DNA of 64,000 nt from Nakamurella lactea DSM 19367 (GTDB lineage Bacteria > Actinomycetota > Actinomycetes > Mycobacteriales > Nakamurellaceae). Location: contig NZ_AUFT01000011.1 of NCBI RefSeq assembly GCF_000426645.1, positions 149,334 through 213,333 of the forward strand, in the 5' to 3' direction. Below are positions 1-8,180 of this stretch, piece after piece; the stretch's first letter is position 1; each line of letters opens with the position of its first letter. A program made the translations under genes and the position numbers. The notes under the pieces are model-generated. The model had not been told where the DNA came from, searched no databases, and saw nothing but the letters and a program-made list of their open reading frames with translations.

Positions 1-1472
1 TCGTCACCCCAGAACGAGACCGGCATCGACGGCATCGGCGCGGTCAGCACCAGCTCACCGACATCACCGATCAGCGCGCCGCCCTGCTCGTCGAACGCCT
101 CGACCCTGGCGCCCAGCGCGCGACAGGAGATCTCCCCCATCCACACCGGAACCGTCGGCGCCGCACCGACAATCGCCGTGCACAGGTCGGTACCACCGGA
201 CACCGAACAGATCTGCACCCGTGGCCCGACGTGCTCCATGATCCAGCGGAAGCCGTCGGTGGACAGCGGAGAACCGGTCGATCCGACGGCCACGACCGAG
301 GTCAGATCCAGCTCATCGGACGGCGTCAGACCCTTGGCCCGGCAGGAGGAGATGAACGGCGCCGAGGTGCCGAAGTACGTCACCCGGTGCCGCTCGGCCA
401 GCCGCCACAGCGCCAGCAGATCCGGGTACCCGGGATTGCCGTCGTACAGCACGATGGTCGAACCGACGAGCAGCCCACCGACCAGGTAGTTCCACATCAT
501 CCAGCCGGTGGTGGTGAACCACAGGAACCGGTCGCCCGGCCCGAGATCGCTGTGCAGCCGCAGCATCTTCAGGTGCTCCAGCAGGATCCCACCCACCGAC
601 TGCACGATCGGCTTCGGCAACCCCGTGGTGCCGGACGAGTACAGCACCCACAGCGGAGCCTCGAAATCCACCGGCACGTAGTCGATCTCGGCCGGCTGTC
701 CGATCTCGGCGGTGAACTCGTCCCAGCCGGTGGTGCCGGCCGGCAGCGGCCGCCCGAGGGTCGGCACGATCACCGTCGCGGACAGCCCGGGCAGCGCCGC
801 CCGCACCCTCGCGACCGTCTCGCCGGTATCGAACTCCTTGCCCCCGTACCGGTATCCGTCGACCGCAATGAATACGGTCGGCTCGATCTGGGTGAACCGG
901 TCGATCACCGACGCCGGGCCGAAGTCCGGCGAGCACGACGACCACACCGCGCCCGACGCCGCGGTCGCCAGGAACGCCACCAGGGCGTGGATGCCGTTGG
1001 GCGCCAACGCGACCACCCGGTCGCCGGCCACCACTCCGGCCCGCCGCAGTCCGGCCTGAGCGCGGGCGACCTGCTGTCGGAGCTGTCCGAGCGTCACCAG
1101 CTCTTCGGTGTCGCCCTCGTCGGTGACGATCACCGCGAGATCACCGTCGGCCCGGCCGTCGATCGCGGCGAGGGCGTGTTCGGCGTAGTTCAGGGTGCCT
1201 CCCGGGAACCAACGGGCGCCTGGCATCGACGCATCCGGCAGCACCGCCTGCGGGCGGTTCACCCAGCGCACACCGAAGTAGTCGGCCAGCGCTCCCCAGA
1301 AGCCCGGCAGATCGGTGGTGGAGTACTCCCACAACGCGGCGTAGTCGCCGAAGTCCTGCCCGGTCCGGTCGGCCAGGAAGCCGGCGAAGTCGGTGATCGC
1401 CGCCCTGGCGACCCGTTCCGGCGTCGGCTGCCAGAGGATCTCGGGAGCGATGCCGGTGCCGGATTTCGTCAT
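1..1472 (-). CDS. aacS: Acetoacetate-CoA ligase, C-terminal part outside window
   Basis: This ANL-superfamily ligase activates acetoacetate to acetoacetyl-CoA through an acyl-adenylate. The reading frame is open from an ATG at 1472 to the left edge, so about 490 of the usual 650 or so residues are visible. The N-terminal region has the acetoacetyl-CoA synthetase look (GVRWVN near residue 70). The AMP-binding P-loop YSSGTTGLPK lies near residues 278-287, followed by TTGWMMWN. The C-terminal lid and catalytic Lys are off the window. A TAGGAA hexamer ends 6 nt before the ATG, so the transcript may be leaderless. It is divergent from pat. A 3-hydroxybutyrate-type dehydrogenase lies far away at 52222, which fits ketone-body or polyhydroxybutyrate use, but the two are not linked in an operon. 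Confidence 0.9.
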   Translation of the reverse strand, partial: MTKSGTGIAPEILWQPTPERVARAAITDFAGFLADRTGQDFGDYAALWEYSTTDLPGFWGALADYFGVRWVNRPQAVLPDASMPGARWFPGGTLNYAEHALAAIDGRADGDLAVIVTDEGDTEELVTLGQLRQQVARAQAGLRRAGVVAGDRVVALAPNGIHALVAFLATAASGAVWSSCSPDFGPASVIDRFTQIEPTVFIAVDGYRYGGKEFDTGETVARVRAALPGLSATVIVPTLGRPLPAGTTGWDEFTAEIGQPAEIDYVPVDFEAPLWVLYSSGTTGLPKPIVQSVGGILLEHLKMLRLHSDLGPGDRFLWFTTTGWMMWNYLVGGLLVGSTIVLYDGNPGYPDLLALWRLAERHRVTYFGTSAPFISSCRAKGLTPSDELDLTSVVAVGSTGSPLSTDGFRWIMEHVGPRVQICSVSGGTDLCTAIVGAAPTVPVWMGEISCRALGARVEAFDEQGGALIGDVGELVLTAPMPSMPVSFWGD

Positions 1473-1602
1473 GGGACGTTCCTACACCAGCGGCCGGACC
1501 AGGGTCACGTCCAGCCTGCCGGCCGGTAGGGCCACCCCGGATGTGCGGCGGACCGGGGCCGACGCATAGCCTCGCCGTGAGGAATCTGACGAGGAGGTCG
1601 CG

Positions 1603-2688
1603 ATGCCGGTCCGGATCCGGGAAGCGTTGGCCACGCTGCCCGCCTACGCCCCAGGCCGCACCGTGCCCGGTGCGGTCAAGCTGGCGTCCAACGAGTTGAG
1701 CTATCCGACGCTGCCGGTGGTGGCCGACGCGATCGCCGCCGCCGTCGCCGACGACTCCCCCACCTCCGTCGCGGGGATCAACCGCTATCCGGACAACGGC
1801 GCGACGAACCTGCTGGCGGCGCTGTCGGGCTACACCGGGGCGCCGGTCGGCCGACTGATCGCCGGCTGCGGCTCGGTCGCGCTGTGCCAGCAGATCGTCC
1901 AGGCGGTGGCCGGCGATGGCGACCAGGTGTTGTTCGGTTGGCGGTCGTTCGAGGCGTACCCGATCGTCACCCGGATCACCGGCGCGCTGCCGATCCAGGT
2001 CCCGGTGACCGCCGGCCACGCGCTGGACCTGGACGCGATGGCGGACGCCGTCACCCCGCAGACCCGGCTGATCTTCGTCTGCACCCCGAACAACCCCACC
2101 GGCACGGCGGTGACCTCCGCCGACCTGGAGTCGTTCCTGGACCGGGTCGGCGACGACGTGCTGGTGGTGGTCGACGAGGCCTACCGCGAGTTCGACAGCT
2201 CGCCGGATTCGCCGGACGGCGCCGCGGTGGCCCAGCGCCGGCCGAACGTGCTGGCGCTGCGCACGCTGTCCAAGGCCTACGGGCTGGCCGGCCTGCGGGT
2301 CGGCTACGCGGTGGCCGACGAACCGCTGATCGAGGCGCTGCGCAAGGTGGCGATCCCGTTCGCGCTGAACTCGGTCGCGCAGGCGGCCGCCGTCGCCGCC
2401 CTCGGCGCCGCGGACGAGCTGCGTCCGCGCTGGGAACAGGTGATCTCCGAACGGGCCCGGGTGACGGAGACGCTGCGCAGCACCGGTTTCGAGGTGCCGA
2501 CGTCGCAGGCCAACTTCGTCTGGCTGCCGTTGCAGGACCGGGCGGCCGACTTCGCGGCGCACTGCGAACAGCACGCCGTGATCGTGCGGTCGTTCTCCCA
2601 CGCCGACGGTGGCGGGGTCCGGGTGACGATCGGGTCGCCCGCGGAGAACGACCAGTTCCTGGCGGCGGCGACCTCGTACCGATCCTGA
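1603..2688 (+). CDS. pat: Aromatic amino acid aminotransferase (Pat, HisC-like fold I)
   Basis: This PLP-dependent class I/II aminotransferase has 361 residues, the usual family length. It resembles the mycobacterial Pat enzyme along its whole length: GKTVPGA-like N-terminus (here GRTVPGAVKLASNE), NRYPDNG, CGSV-LCQQ, VFGWRSFEAYP, FVCTPNNPTGT and FVWLPL. The PLP lysine is K224 in TLSKAYGLAGLRVGYA. Pat transfers amino groups to phenylpyruvate and related keto acids. The histidinol-phosphate aminotransferase HisC is the main alternative, but the GWRSFE motif and the start favour Pat. A GAGGAGG ribosome site precedes the ATG. The prephenate dehydratase pheA, which makes phenylpyruvate, lies at 32459-33496. 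The stop codon lies inside a palindromic repeat. Confidence 0.88.
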   Translation: MPVRIREALATLPAYAPGRTVPGAVKLASNELSYPTLPVVADAIAAAVADDSPTSVAGINRYPDNGATNLLAALSGYTGAPVGRLIAGCGSVALCQQIVQAVAGDGDQVLFGWRSFEAYPIVTRITGALPIQVPVTAGHALDLDAMADAVTPQTRLIFVCTPNNPTGTAVTSADLESFLDRVGDDVLVVVDEAYREFDSSPDSPDGAAVAQRRPNVLALRTLSKAYGLAGLRVGYAVADEPLIEALRKVAIPFALNSVAQAAAVAALGAADELRPRWEQVISERARVTETLRSTGFEVPTSQANFVWLPLQDRAADFAAHCEQHAVIVRSFSHADGGGVRVTIGSPAENDQFLAAATSYRS

Positions 2689-2763
2689 AAACTCGTCCCC
2701 AGTCGCACGAATTTCGCGGCGGATTCCGGGCGGGATCGGGCCGACTGGCGACGGGTCTTCAGG
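2684..2763. repeat. REP/MITE-like palindrome, copy A
   Basis: The arms at 2684-2705 and 2742-2763 are inverted repeats matching in 19 of 22 positions. The right arm reads CGACTGGCGACGGGTCTTCAGG on the plus strand. The element fills the space between the convergent genes pat and the TauE exporter and includes the pat stop codon. Related copies are at 25136-25211 and 50638-50712; copies A and B also share the inner words GATTCCGGG and GATCGGGCC. It could act as a bidirectional terminator. Confidence 0.7.
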
Positions 2764-2769
2764 CGGTCG

Positions 2770-3552
2770 TCAGCCCGCCAGCAGCCGCCAGATCGCCACC
2801 GAACCGAGCACCACGATGATGCAGCGCAGCGCCACCGGGTGCAGCCGTCGGCCGAAGCTGGACCCGACGAAACCGCCGATCAGGGTGCCGACCGCGATCA
2901 GACCCGCGGCCGCCCAGTTGATCTCATGGAACCTGAACATGGTGTAGGCCGCGGCGGCCACCACATTGACGACCGCGGTCAGCACGTTCTTGATGGCATT
3001 GATCCGCTGCAACGACTCGGGCAGCATCGCGCCCATCACGCCGACCATCAGCACGCCCTGGGCGGCGGTGAAGTAACCGCCGTAGACACCGATCAGGTAG
3101 ACCGCGATCACCAGGAGCACGTTCTGCCGGGCCGTCAGCACGGTGTGGTCCAGCCCGGCGGCGGCCTTGCGTCGGCGCACCCAGCGCTGGATGAACGGCT
3201 GGGTGATCACCAGGATCAGCGCCAGTACCAGCAGGGCCGGGACGATCACCTCGAACACCGTCGGCGGTAGATGCAACAGCAGCCAGGATCCGGTGATCGC
3301 GCCGAGCAGCGAAGCCGGCAGCAGCTGCCGGATCCGTGGGCCCTGGCCCTCGAGTTCGCGGCGGTAGCCCCAGCTCGCCGACAGCCCACCGGGAATCTGG
3401 CCGACCGCATTCGACATGGTGGCCACCACCGGCGGGAAGCCGAACGCGATCAGGGTCGGGAAGGTGATCAGGGTGCCCGAACCGACGACCGCGTTGATCG
3501 TCCCGGCGCCGATACCGGCCACCAGGATCAGGATGATCTCCACCGTGCTCAC
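2770..3552 (-). CDS. TauE/SafE-family sulfite or anion exporter
   Basis: This is an integral membrane protein of about 260 residues with roughly eight hydrophobic segments. It has the family's opening GIGAGTINAVVGSGTLITFP and the internal half-repeat near GTLIGGFVGSSFGRRL. Members of this family (PF01925) export sulfite, sulfoacetate or other small anions, or act in thiosulfate and sulfur traffic; the substrate cannot be read from the sequence. I chose GTG 3552 because a TAGGGT hexamer lies 7 nt upstream; an in-frame GTG at 3561 would add three residues. It is convergent with pat, and no sulfur-metabolism gene is adjacent. Confidence 0.8.
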   Translation of the reverse strand: MSTVEIILILVAGIGAGTINAVVGSGTLITFPTLIAFGFPPVVATMSNAVGQIPGGLSASWGYRRELEGQGPRIRQLLPASLLGAITGSWLLLHLPPTVFEVIVPALLVLALILVITQPFIQRWVRRRKAAAGLDHTVLTARQNVLLVIAVYLIGVYGGYFTAAQGVLMVGVMGAMLPESLQRINAIKNVLTAVVNVVAAAAYTMFRFHEINWAAAGLIAVGTLIGGFVGSSFGRRLHPVALRCIIVVLGSVAIWRLLAG

Positions 3553-3653
3553 CCGAGGCACCCTATGTCGACAGGTGCGCCGGCCTTGCGGTGCGCCACG
3601 GACGATGTGACCAGCGGATCACCCACCGGAGCGCCGGAGCGGTGCGACCGACG

Positions 3654-4466
3654 TCAGACCCCGGCGGCCACCAGCGCGACGATCACCACCACGATGATCA
3701 CCGCCACCACGATCCACGCGAACGCCCACGGCCGCCGTTCCATGAACGAGAGCACACCCGGATGCCGCTGGGCGAGCAGCTTCGGGGTGGTCGGTTCGGT
3801 GATCACGTCGAAGTTCTGCAACCCGATCCCCCTGGCCAGGGTGTACATGTCCGCCCCGGCGAACAGCTGACCGGACAGGTAGAGCAGCTTCTTGCGGTTG
3901 CCGTCGACCAGGATCAGCAACGGGCCGGCCGCGTTGCCGAACTGCTGGTAGTACTGCACCAGGATGCCGTAGGCCAGCTGCTGTCGCGGGATCGACCTGG
4001 GACCGCCAAGGACCCGGGTGACGACCACCGAGGTCGCCGTCAGCTGCACCCGTTTGATCATCCTCAGCACGGCCCCGACGGCGATCACCGCCGCGACGCC
4101 GATGATCGCCCACCACATCCCCGGACTGACGCTGGAGTTACTCGCGTTGTACAGGTTCACCAGGATCAGCGGGGCGAGGATGGCCAGCCGGGCCGCGACG
4201 CCCCTGCCGTAGGCCTTCCCGCTGGGTCCGATGTCGACCAGCACGCCGTCGCCCGGTGCACCGCCGGGCGAGCCGGTGCCGGGTCCGGATTGCGGCGCCG
4301 GCCAATTCTGCGGCGCCGGGCCGTGCTGCGGCGCCGGCCAGTGCTGCGGCGGCACCGGTGACTTCGTCAGATCCGGCCCGTTGGCCGGGGTCGTCCCACC
4401 GCCGTACCCGGCCGGGTACCGGCCCTGGTTCTGCCGCGCCGGATCGGACTGACCATGGAGATCCAT
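3654..4466 (-). CDS. Membrane protein with Pro/Gln-rich N-terminus
   Basis: This protein of 270 residues has no function I can name. Residues 1-75 are Pro/Gln/Gly-rich and contain imperfect PAPQ(H/N)(W/G) repeats. Two hydrophobic segments follow at about 92-107 and 118-135, then a soluble stretch of about 90 residues that looks like a bacterial PH-type or DUF domain (ATSVVVTRVLGG...IPRQQL), and a C-terminal membrane helix at about 250-268. The architecture suggests a membrane-anchored protein with its middle domain in the cytoplasm. CACACT lies 7 nt before the ATG, consistent with a leaderless start. It stands alone between the TauE exporter and tRNA-Ser, with a 101-bp gap to the exporter start. 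Confidence 0.65.
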   Translation of the reverse strand: MDLHGQSDPARQNQGRYPAGYGGGTTPANGPDLTKSPVPPQHWPAPQHGPAPQNWPAPQSGPGTGSPGGAPGDGVLVDIGPSGKAYGRGVAARLAILAPLILVNLYNASNSSVSPGMWWAIIGVAAVIAVGAVLRMIKRVQLTATSVVVTRVLGGPRSIPRQQLAYGILVQYYQQFGNAAGPLLILVDGNRKKLLYLSGQLFAGADMYTLARGIGLQNFDVITEPTTPKLLAQRHPGVLSFMERRPWAFAWIVVAVIIVVVIVALVAAGV

Positions 4467-4512
4467 GCCGACCAGTGTGTCAGGCCGGGCTCGACAGGCT
4501 CGGCCCGTCCGG

Positions 4513-4528
4513 GATCTCCTGAGAGATC
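4513..4528 (-). terminator. Small hairpin after tRNA-Ser
   Basis: The 6-bp inverted repeat GATCTC-CTGA-GAGATC starts 7 nt beyond the tRNA 3' end. There is no T-run, so it is only a plausible terminator or processing hairpin. Confidence 0.3.
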
Positions 4529-4535
4529 ACCAGAG

Positions 4536-4621
4536 CGGAGGCGGAGGGATTCGAACCCCCGAGGCTTTTGACACCTGACCGCTTTCAAGGCGGTTTCCTT
4601 CGGCCACTCGGACACGCCTCC
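4536..4621 (-). tRNA. tRNA-Ser (anticodon UGA)
   Basis: This 86-nt gene folds as a class II tRNA. The acceptor stem pairs GGAGGCG with CGCCTCC, the discriminator base is G, the anticodon arm is ACCGC-CTTGAAA-GCGGT with anticodon TGA, a long variable arm follows, and the T loop is GTTCGAATC. The CCA end is not encoded. It reads UCA and wobble serine codons. The cognate synthetase gene serS is also in the window at 25225-26484. Confidence 0.97.
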
Positions 4622-4681
4622 TGGTGACCTGTCCAGGCTAACGGACGGACCGACCGCAGCAGGCATCCCGGCCCGCTGATT

Positions 4682-4787
4682 CCGGCGAGGATCCACTTCG
4701 CTCGCGAGGGTCCGATTGTTGACTTCTACAACACCAGTCACAGAACGTCCGAAGTGGATCCGCGCAGGCGAAGTGGATCCTCGCCGG
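4682..4787. repeat. 106-bp palindromic element with perfect 20-bp arms
   Basis: The left arm CCGGCGAGGATCCACTTCGC (4682-4701) is repeated exactly in inverted form at 4768-4787. A further partial copy, GAAGTGGATCCGCGC, lies at 4751-4765. The element sits between the stop of the rhamnose operon's last gene and tRNA-Ser. It could terminate the operon or be a small mobile element; no coding potential is visible inside it. Confidence 0.75.
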
Positions 4788-4793
4788 GGTGGG

Positions 4794-6941
4794 TCAGCGC
4801 AGGAAGGCCGCGGTGACCCCGGAGTCGACCGGCACCATCAGTCCGGTGGTGATGGACAGCGTGCCGTTGGTCAGCGCCAGCGCCGCCTGCGCGATGTGTT
4901 CGGGCAACACCTCTTCCTTGAGCACGGTGCGCTTGGCGTAGTACTTGCCCAGATCCTCCTCGGCCACGCCGTAGGTCTTGGCGCGGGAGGCGCCCCACCC
5001 ACCGGCGAAGATGCCCGACCCGCGGACCACCCCGTCCGGATTGATGCCGTTGACCCGCACCCCGATGTCGCCGAGTTCGGCCGCCAGCAACCGGACCATA
5101 TGGGCCTGCGCCGCCTTGGCCGACGAGTAGGCGATGTTGTTCGGGCCGGCGAACACCGCGTTCTTGCTGCAGACGTTGATGATCGTGCCGCCCAGCTGTT
5201 GCGCCCGCAGCGCCGGCTCGGTGGCCTTGGCCACCAGGAACGAGCCCCGGGGCATGATGTCGTACTGCAGATCCCAGTCGTCGACGGTGGTGTCGGCGAG
5301 TGATCCGGCCCTGGTGATGCCGGCGTTGTTGATGACGATGTCGACGCCGCCGAAGGCGAGCACGCCCTGGGCGACGCCGGCCAGCACCGCGTCGTTGTCG
5401 GTGACGTCCATCTCGACGCCGACAGCCACGTCCGGGCCGCCCAACTGCCCGGCCACCTCGGCGGCCTTCGCCAGATTCAGATCGGCGACGATCACATTGG
5501 CGCCGTTCTCGGCGAACAGCGCCGCGATGGCCAGACCGATCCCGGAGGCCGCACCGGTGACCAGCGCAACCTTGCCGGCCAACGCTTTCGGCTTCGGCCG
5601 CCGCTTGAGTTTGTTCTCCTCCAGCTGCCAGTACTCGACGGCGAACTTGTCCGCCTCGCTCACCGGGGCGTACTTCGACACGCCCTCGGCCCCGCGCATC
5701 ACGTTGATGGCGTTCACGTAGAACTCGCCGGCCACTCTGGCGGTCTGCTTGTCCGCACCGAAGGAGAACATCCCGACGCCGGGCACCAGGATGATCGCCG
5801 GGTCGGCGCCGCGAATGGCAGGGCTGTCCGGCGTGGCGTTCCGGTCGTAGTACCCCTGGTACTCGGCGCGGTATTCGGCGTGCAGCTCGGCCAGCCGCGC
5901 CGTGACCTTCTCGAGCGGGGCGTTGAACGGGGTGTCCAGCAGCAGCGGCCGCACCTTGGTGCGCAGGAAGTGATCGGGGCAGGACGTGCCGAGCTGGACC
6001 AGTTGGTCGAGCTTGCGCCGGGACAGGAAGTCCAGCACCACGTCGCTGTCGGTGAAGTGGCCGACCATCCGCCGGTCGGCGGAGGCCACGCCGCGCAGGT
6101 GCGGAAACAGCTCCGCCGCCCTGGCCCGCCGCTCGGCCGCCGGCAACGCCTTGCGCGACTTCACCTCTGCGCCGAACGGCTGTGCCTTGGACTGCCGGTC
6201 GAGGAACTTCTGCGCATCCTTGATGATCTTGCGGGAGCGCTTCTCCACCTCGTCGCTGCTGCGACCCCAAGCGGTCAGACCGTGACCGCCGAGCACCGCG
6301 CCGATCACCTTCGGATCGGCGGACACGTCCCGCATCGCCTTGCCCAGCTCCCAGCCGGGCCGCTTCCACGGCACCCAGGCGACCGTTCCGCCCCAGATCT
6401 TTTCGACCAGCTTCTCGCCGTCGGCGGCGCAGGCCAGCGCGATCACCGCGTCGGGGTGCAGGTGATCAACGTGCGGCAGGTCGACCAGGCCGTGCATCGG
6501 GGTGTCGATGGACGGGGTGGCGCCGCCGGTGCCGAAGCTGCAGTACGGGAACAGCTCGACCATCTCGTCCTCGTACTCGACGCCGCGGTAGACGCCGTCC
6601 AGCGCGACGAACCGGTCGCGTTCCAGCGTGGCCAGACCTGATGCCTTCAGTGTTCCGAGGTCGCCGCCGGATCCCTTGACGTACAACAGCTCTTCCTCGG
6701 CGCCGGTGGCCGGGTTGAGCTGACGGACCTTGGCGGAGGTGTTACCCCCACCGTAGTTGGTGATCGTCGGATCGGTACCGAGCCGGTTCGACCGGGCGAT
6801 CAGGTCGCGAACCCCCTGCGGCAGCTCAGGTGCGCCCGTCGACCTGGCTGACGAGGCGGCTGCCGCCGCCTTCGCCGGGGCTGACGCCGCACCCTTGGTT
6901 GTCGGTCGCTTGCGGGTAGCAGCGGTCTTTCGTGCAGCCAT
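4794..6941 (-). CDS. Bifunctional rhamnulose-1-phosphate aldolase / short-chain dehydrogenase
   Basis: This two-domain enzyme of about 715 residues ends the rhamnose pathway. The N-terminal class II aldolase domain (about 45-430) splits L-rhamnulose 1-phosphate into DHAP and L-lactaldehyde; visible motifs are NYGGGNTSAK, HPDAVIAL and GGHGLTAWG. The C-terminal SDR domain (about 455-715) has TGAASGIG, NNAG and the YxxxK pair Y605/K609, and in this family oxidises lactaldehyde to lactate with NAD. The first 40 residues are an unusual Lys/Ala-rich tail (KRPTTKGAASAPAKAAAAA) of unknown use. I chose ATG 6941, 1 nt after the rhaI stop; a GTG at 6950 would overlap rhaI by 8 nt. It is the last gene of the operon. 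Confidence 0.92.
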   Translation of the reverse strand: MAARKTAATRKRPTTKGAASAPAKAAAAASSARSTGAPELPQGVRDLIARSNRLGTDPTITNYGGGNTSAKVRQLNPATGAEEELLYVKGSGGDLGTLKASGLATLERDRFVALDGVYRGVEYEDEMVELFPYCSFGTGGATPSIDTPMHGLVDLPHVDHLHPDAVIALACAADGEKLVEKIWGGTVAWVPWKRPGWELGKAMRDVSADPKVIGAVLGGHGLTAWGRSSDEVEKRSRKIIKDAQKFLDRQSKAQPFGAEVKSRKALPAAERRARAAELFPHLRGVASADRRMVGHFTDSDVVLDFLSRRKLDQLVQLGTSCPDHFLRTKVRPLLLDTPFNAPLEKVTARLAELHAEYRAEYQGYYDRNATPDSPAIRGADPAIILVPGVGMFSFGADKQTARVAGEFYVNAINVMRGAEGVSKYAPVSEADKFAVEYWQLEENKLKRRPKPKALAGKVALVTGAASGIGLAIAALFAENGANVIVADLNLAKAAEVAGQLGGPDVAVGVEMDVTDNDAVLAGVAQGVLAFGGVDIVINNAGITRAGSLADTTVDDWDLQYDIMPRGSFLVAKATEPALRAQQLGGTIINVCSKNAVFAGPNNIAYSSAKAAQAHMVRLLAAELGDIGVRVNGINPDGVVRGSGIFAGGWGASRAKTYGVAEEDLGKYYAKRTVLKEEVLPEHIAQAALALTNGTLSITTGLMVPVDSGVTAAFLR

Positions 6942-6942
6942 C

Positions 6943-8115
6943 TCAGGCACCCCATCCGGCGGCGGAGCCGCCCACTCGTTCGGTCACGATCTTCTCGGCA
7001 TAGCCACTCGCGGCGTAGGCGGCCAGCGGGTCGGCGGCCAGCCCCATCTCCTCGCGCACCTGCGCGAGCAGCGGCCGGACATCGGTGTTGTAGGCGTCCA
7101 TCACGATCGCGTTGGCGGCCAGCACATCTCCGGCAGACCTGGCCTGCGCCAACGCCTCGGCGTCGACCAGCAGGGCCTTGGCGGTGGCTTCCTGGACGTT
7201 CATCACCGACCGGATCTCGGCCGGGATCTTCGCCTCCAGGTTGTGGCACTGGTCCAACATGAACGCAACCCCACCGTCCGGCAGGACCGCGCCGGCCTGG
7301 GCCACCTCGAACATGATCCGGAACAGCCCGAACGGATCGGCAGCGCCGACGATCAGGTCGTCGTCAGCATAGAACCGGGAGTTGAAGTGGAACCCGCCGA
7401 GCCGACCCTCACGGAGCAGGGTGGCCACAATCATCTCGATGTTGGTGCCCGGCGCGTGATGTCCGGTGTCCACCAGCACCTTCGCCTGCGGCCCGAGATG
7501 CAGACAGTGCAGCAGCGAGGTGCCCCAGTCGGGCAGGTCGGTGTGATAGAACGCCGGCTCGAAGAACTTGTACTCGACGAGCATGGTCATCTCGGCCGAT
7601 GCCGCCGTCATGGCTTCATAGGTCTCTTTCAGGGCCTCGCCGAGTCGGTCCTGCCGATCTCGGATCGAGTCCTGACCGGGATAGTTGGTGCCGTCGGCGA
7701 ACCACAGCGACAGGTGCTTGCTGCCCACCTCACCGGCGATCTGCACGCACTCGATCAGGTGGTCGATGGCCTTTCGCCGGATCCTCGGATCCGGATTGCA
7801 GACGCTGCCGAGCCGATAGTCGTCCTCCTGGAAGGTATTCGGGTTGACGGCACCGATACTCACGCCCTCGTCCGCGGCGTGCTGCGCCAGCTTGGCGAAG
7901 TCGTCGACCTGATCCCAGGGAATGTGGATCGCCACCGACGGTGCCACTCCGGTGTACCGGTGGACCTGCGCGGCATCGGAGATCTTCTCGAACGCGTCCC
8001 GCGGGATCCCCTGCTGGGCGAAGACCTTGAACCGGGTCCCCGAGTTGCCGTAGGCCCACGAGGGAGTCTCGATGTGTTGCTTGGCAAGGACACTGCGCAC
8101 TTCGTCGGGTTGCAT
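6943..8115 (-). CDS. rhaI: L-rhamnose isomerase (RhaI type)
   Basis: This 390-residue TIM-barrel isomerase converts L-rhamnose to L-rhamnulose in the cytoplasm. It belongs to the Pseudomonas/rhizobial RhaI type, not the E. coli RhaA type. Metal-site motifs are visible in order: EYKFFEPAFYHTD, DTGHHAPGTN and FHFNSRFYADDD. The length agrees with the family. An AGGAAG ribosome site precedes the ATG at 8115. A 7-bp hairpin (8153-8174) lies in the 65-bp gap after the upstream aldolase gene. The gene abuts the bifunctional aldolase gene, so the two enzymes are very likely translationally coupled. Confidence 0.93.
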   Translation of the reverse strand: MQPDEVRSVLAKQHIETPSWAYGNSGTRFKVFAQQGIPRDAFEKISDAAQVHRYTGVAPSVAIHIPWDQVDDFAKLAQHAADEGVSIGAVNPNTFQEDDYRLGSVCNPDPRIRRKAIDHLIECVQIAGEVGSKHLSLWFADGTNYPGQDSIRDRQDRLGEALKETYEAMTAASAEMTMLVEYKFFEPAFYHTDLPDWGTSLLHCLHLGPQAKVLVDTGHHAPGTNIEMIVATLLREGRLGGFHFNSRFYADDDLIVGAADPFGLFRIMFEVAQAGAVLPDGGVAFMLDQCHNLEAKIPAEIRSVMNVQEATAKALLVDAEALAQARSAGDVLAANAIVMDAYNTDVRPLLAQVREEMGLAADPLAAYAASGYAEKIVTERVGGSAAGWGA

Positions 8116-8180
8116 TTCGCTTCCTGTTCCGGTGATGTCGATATCGGTCGTTGCCGGGCTAGCGGTCGCCCGGCGGGTCT

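Noticed and set aside
4513..4787. Integrated element attachment site at tRNA-Ser
   Set aside because: No integrase gene or repeat of the tRNA 3' end is seen nearby; the palindrome lies on the 5' side of the tRNA gene.
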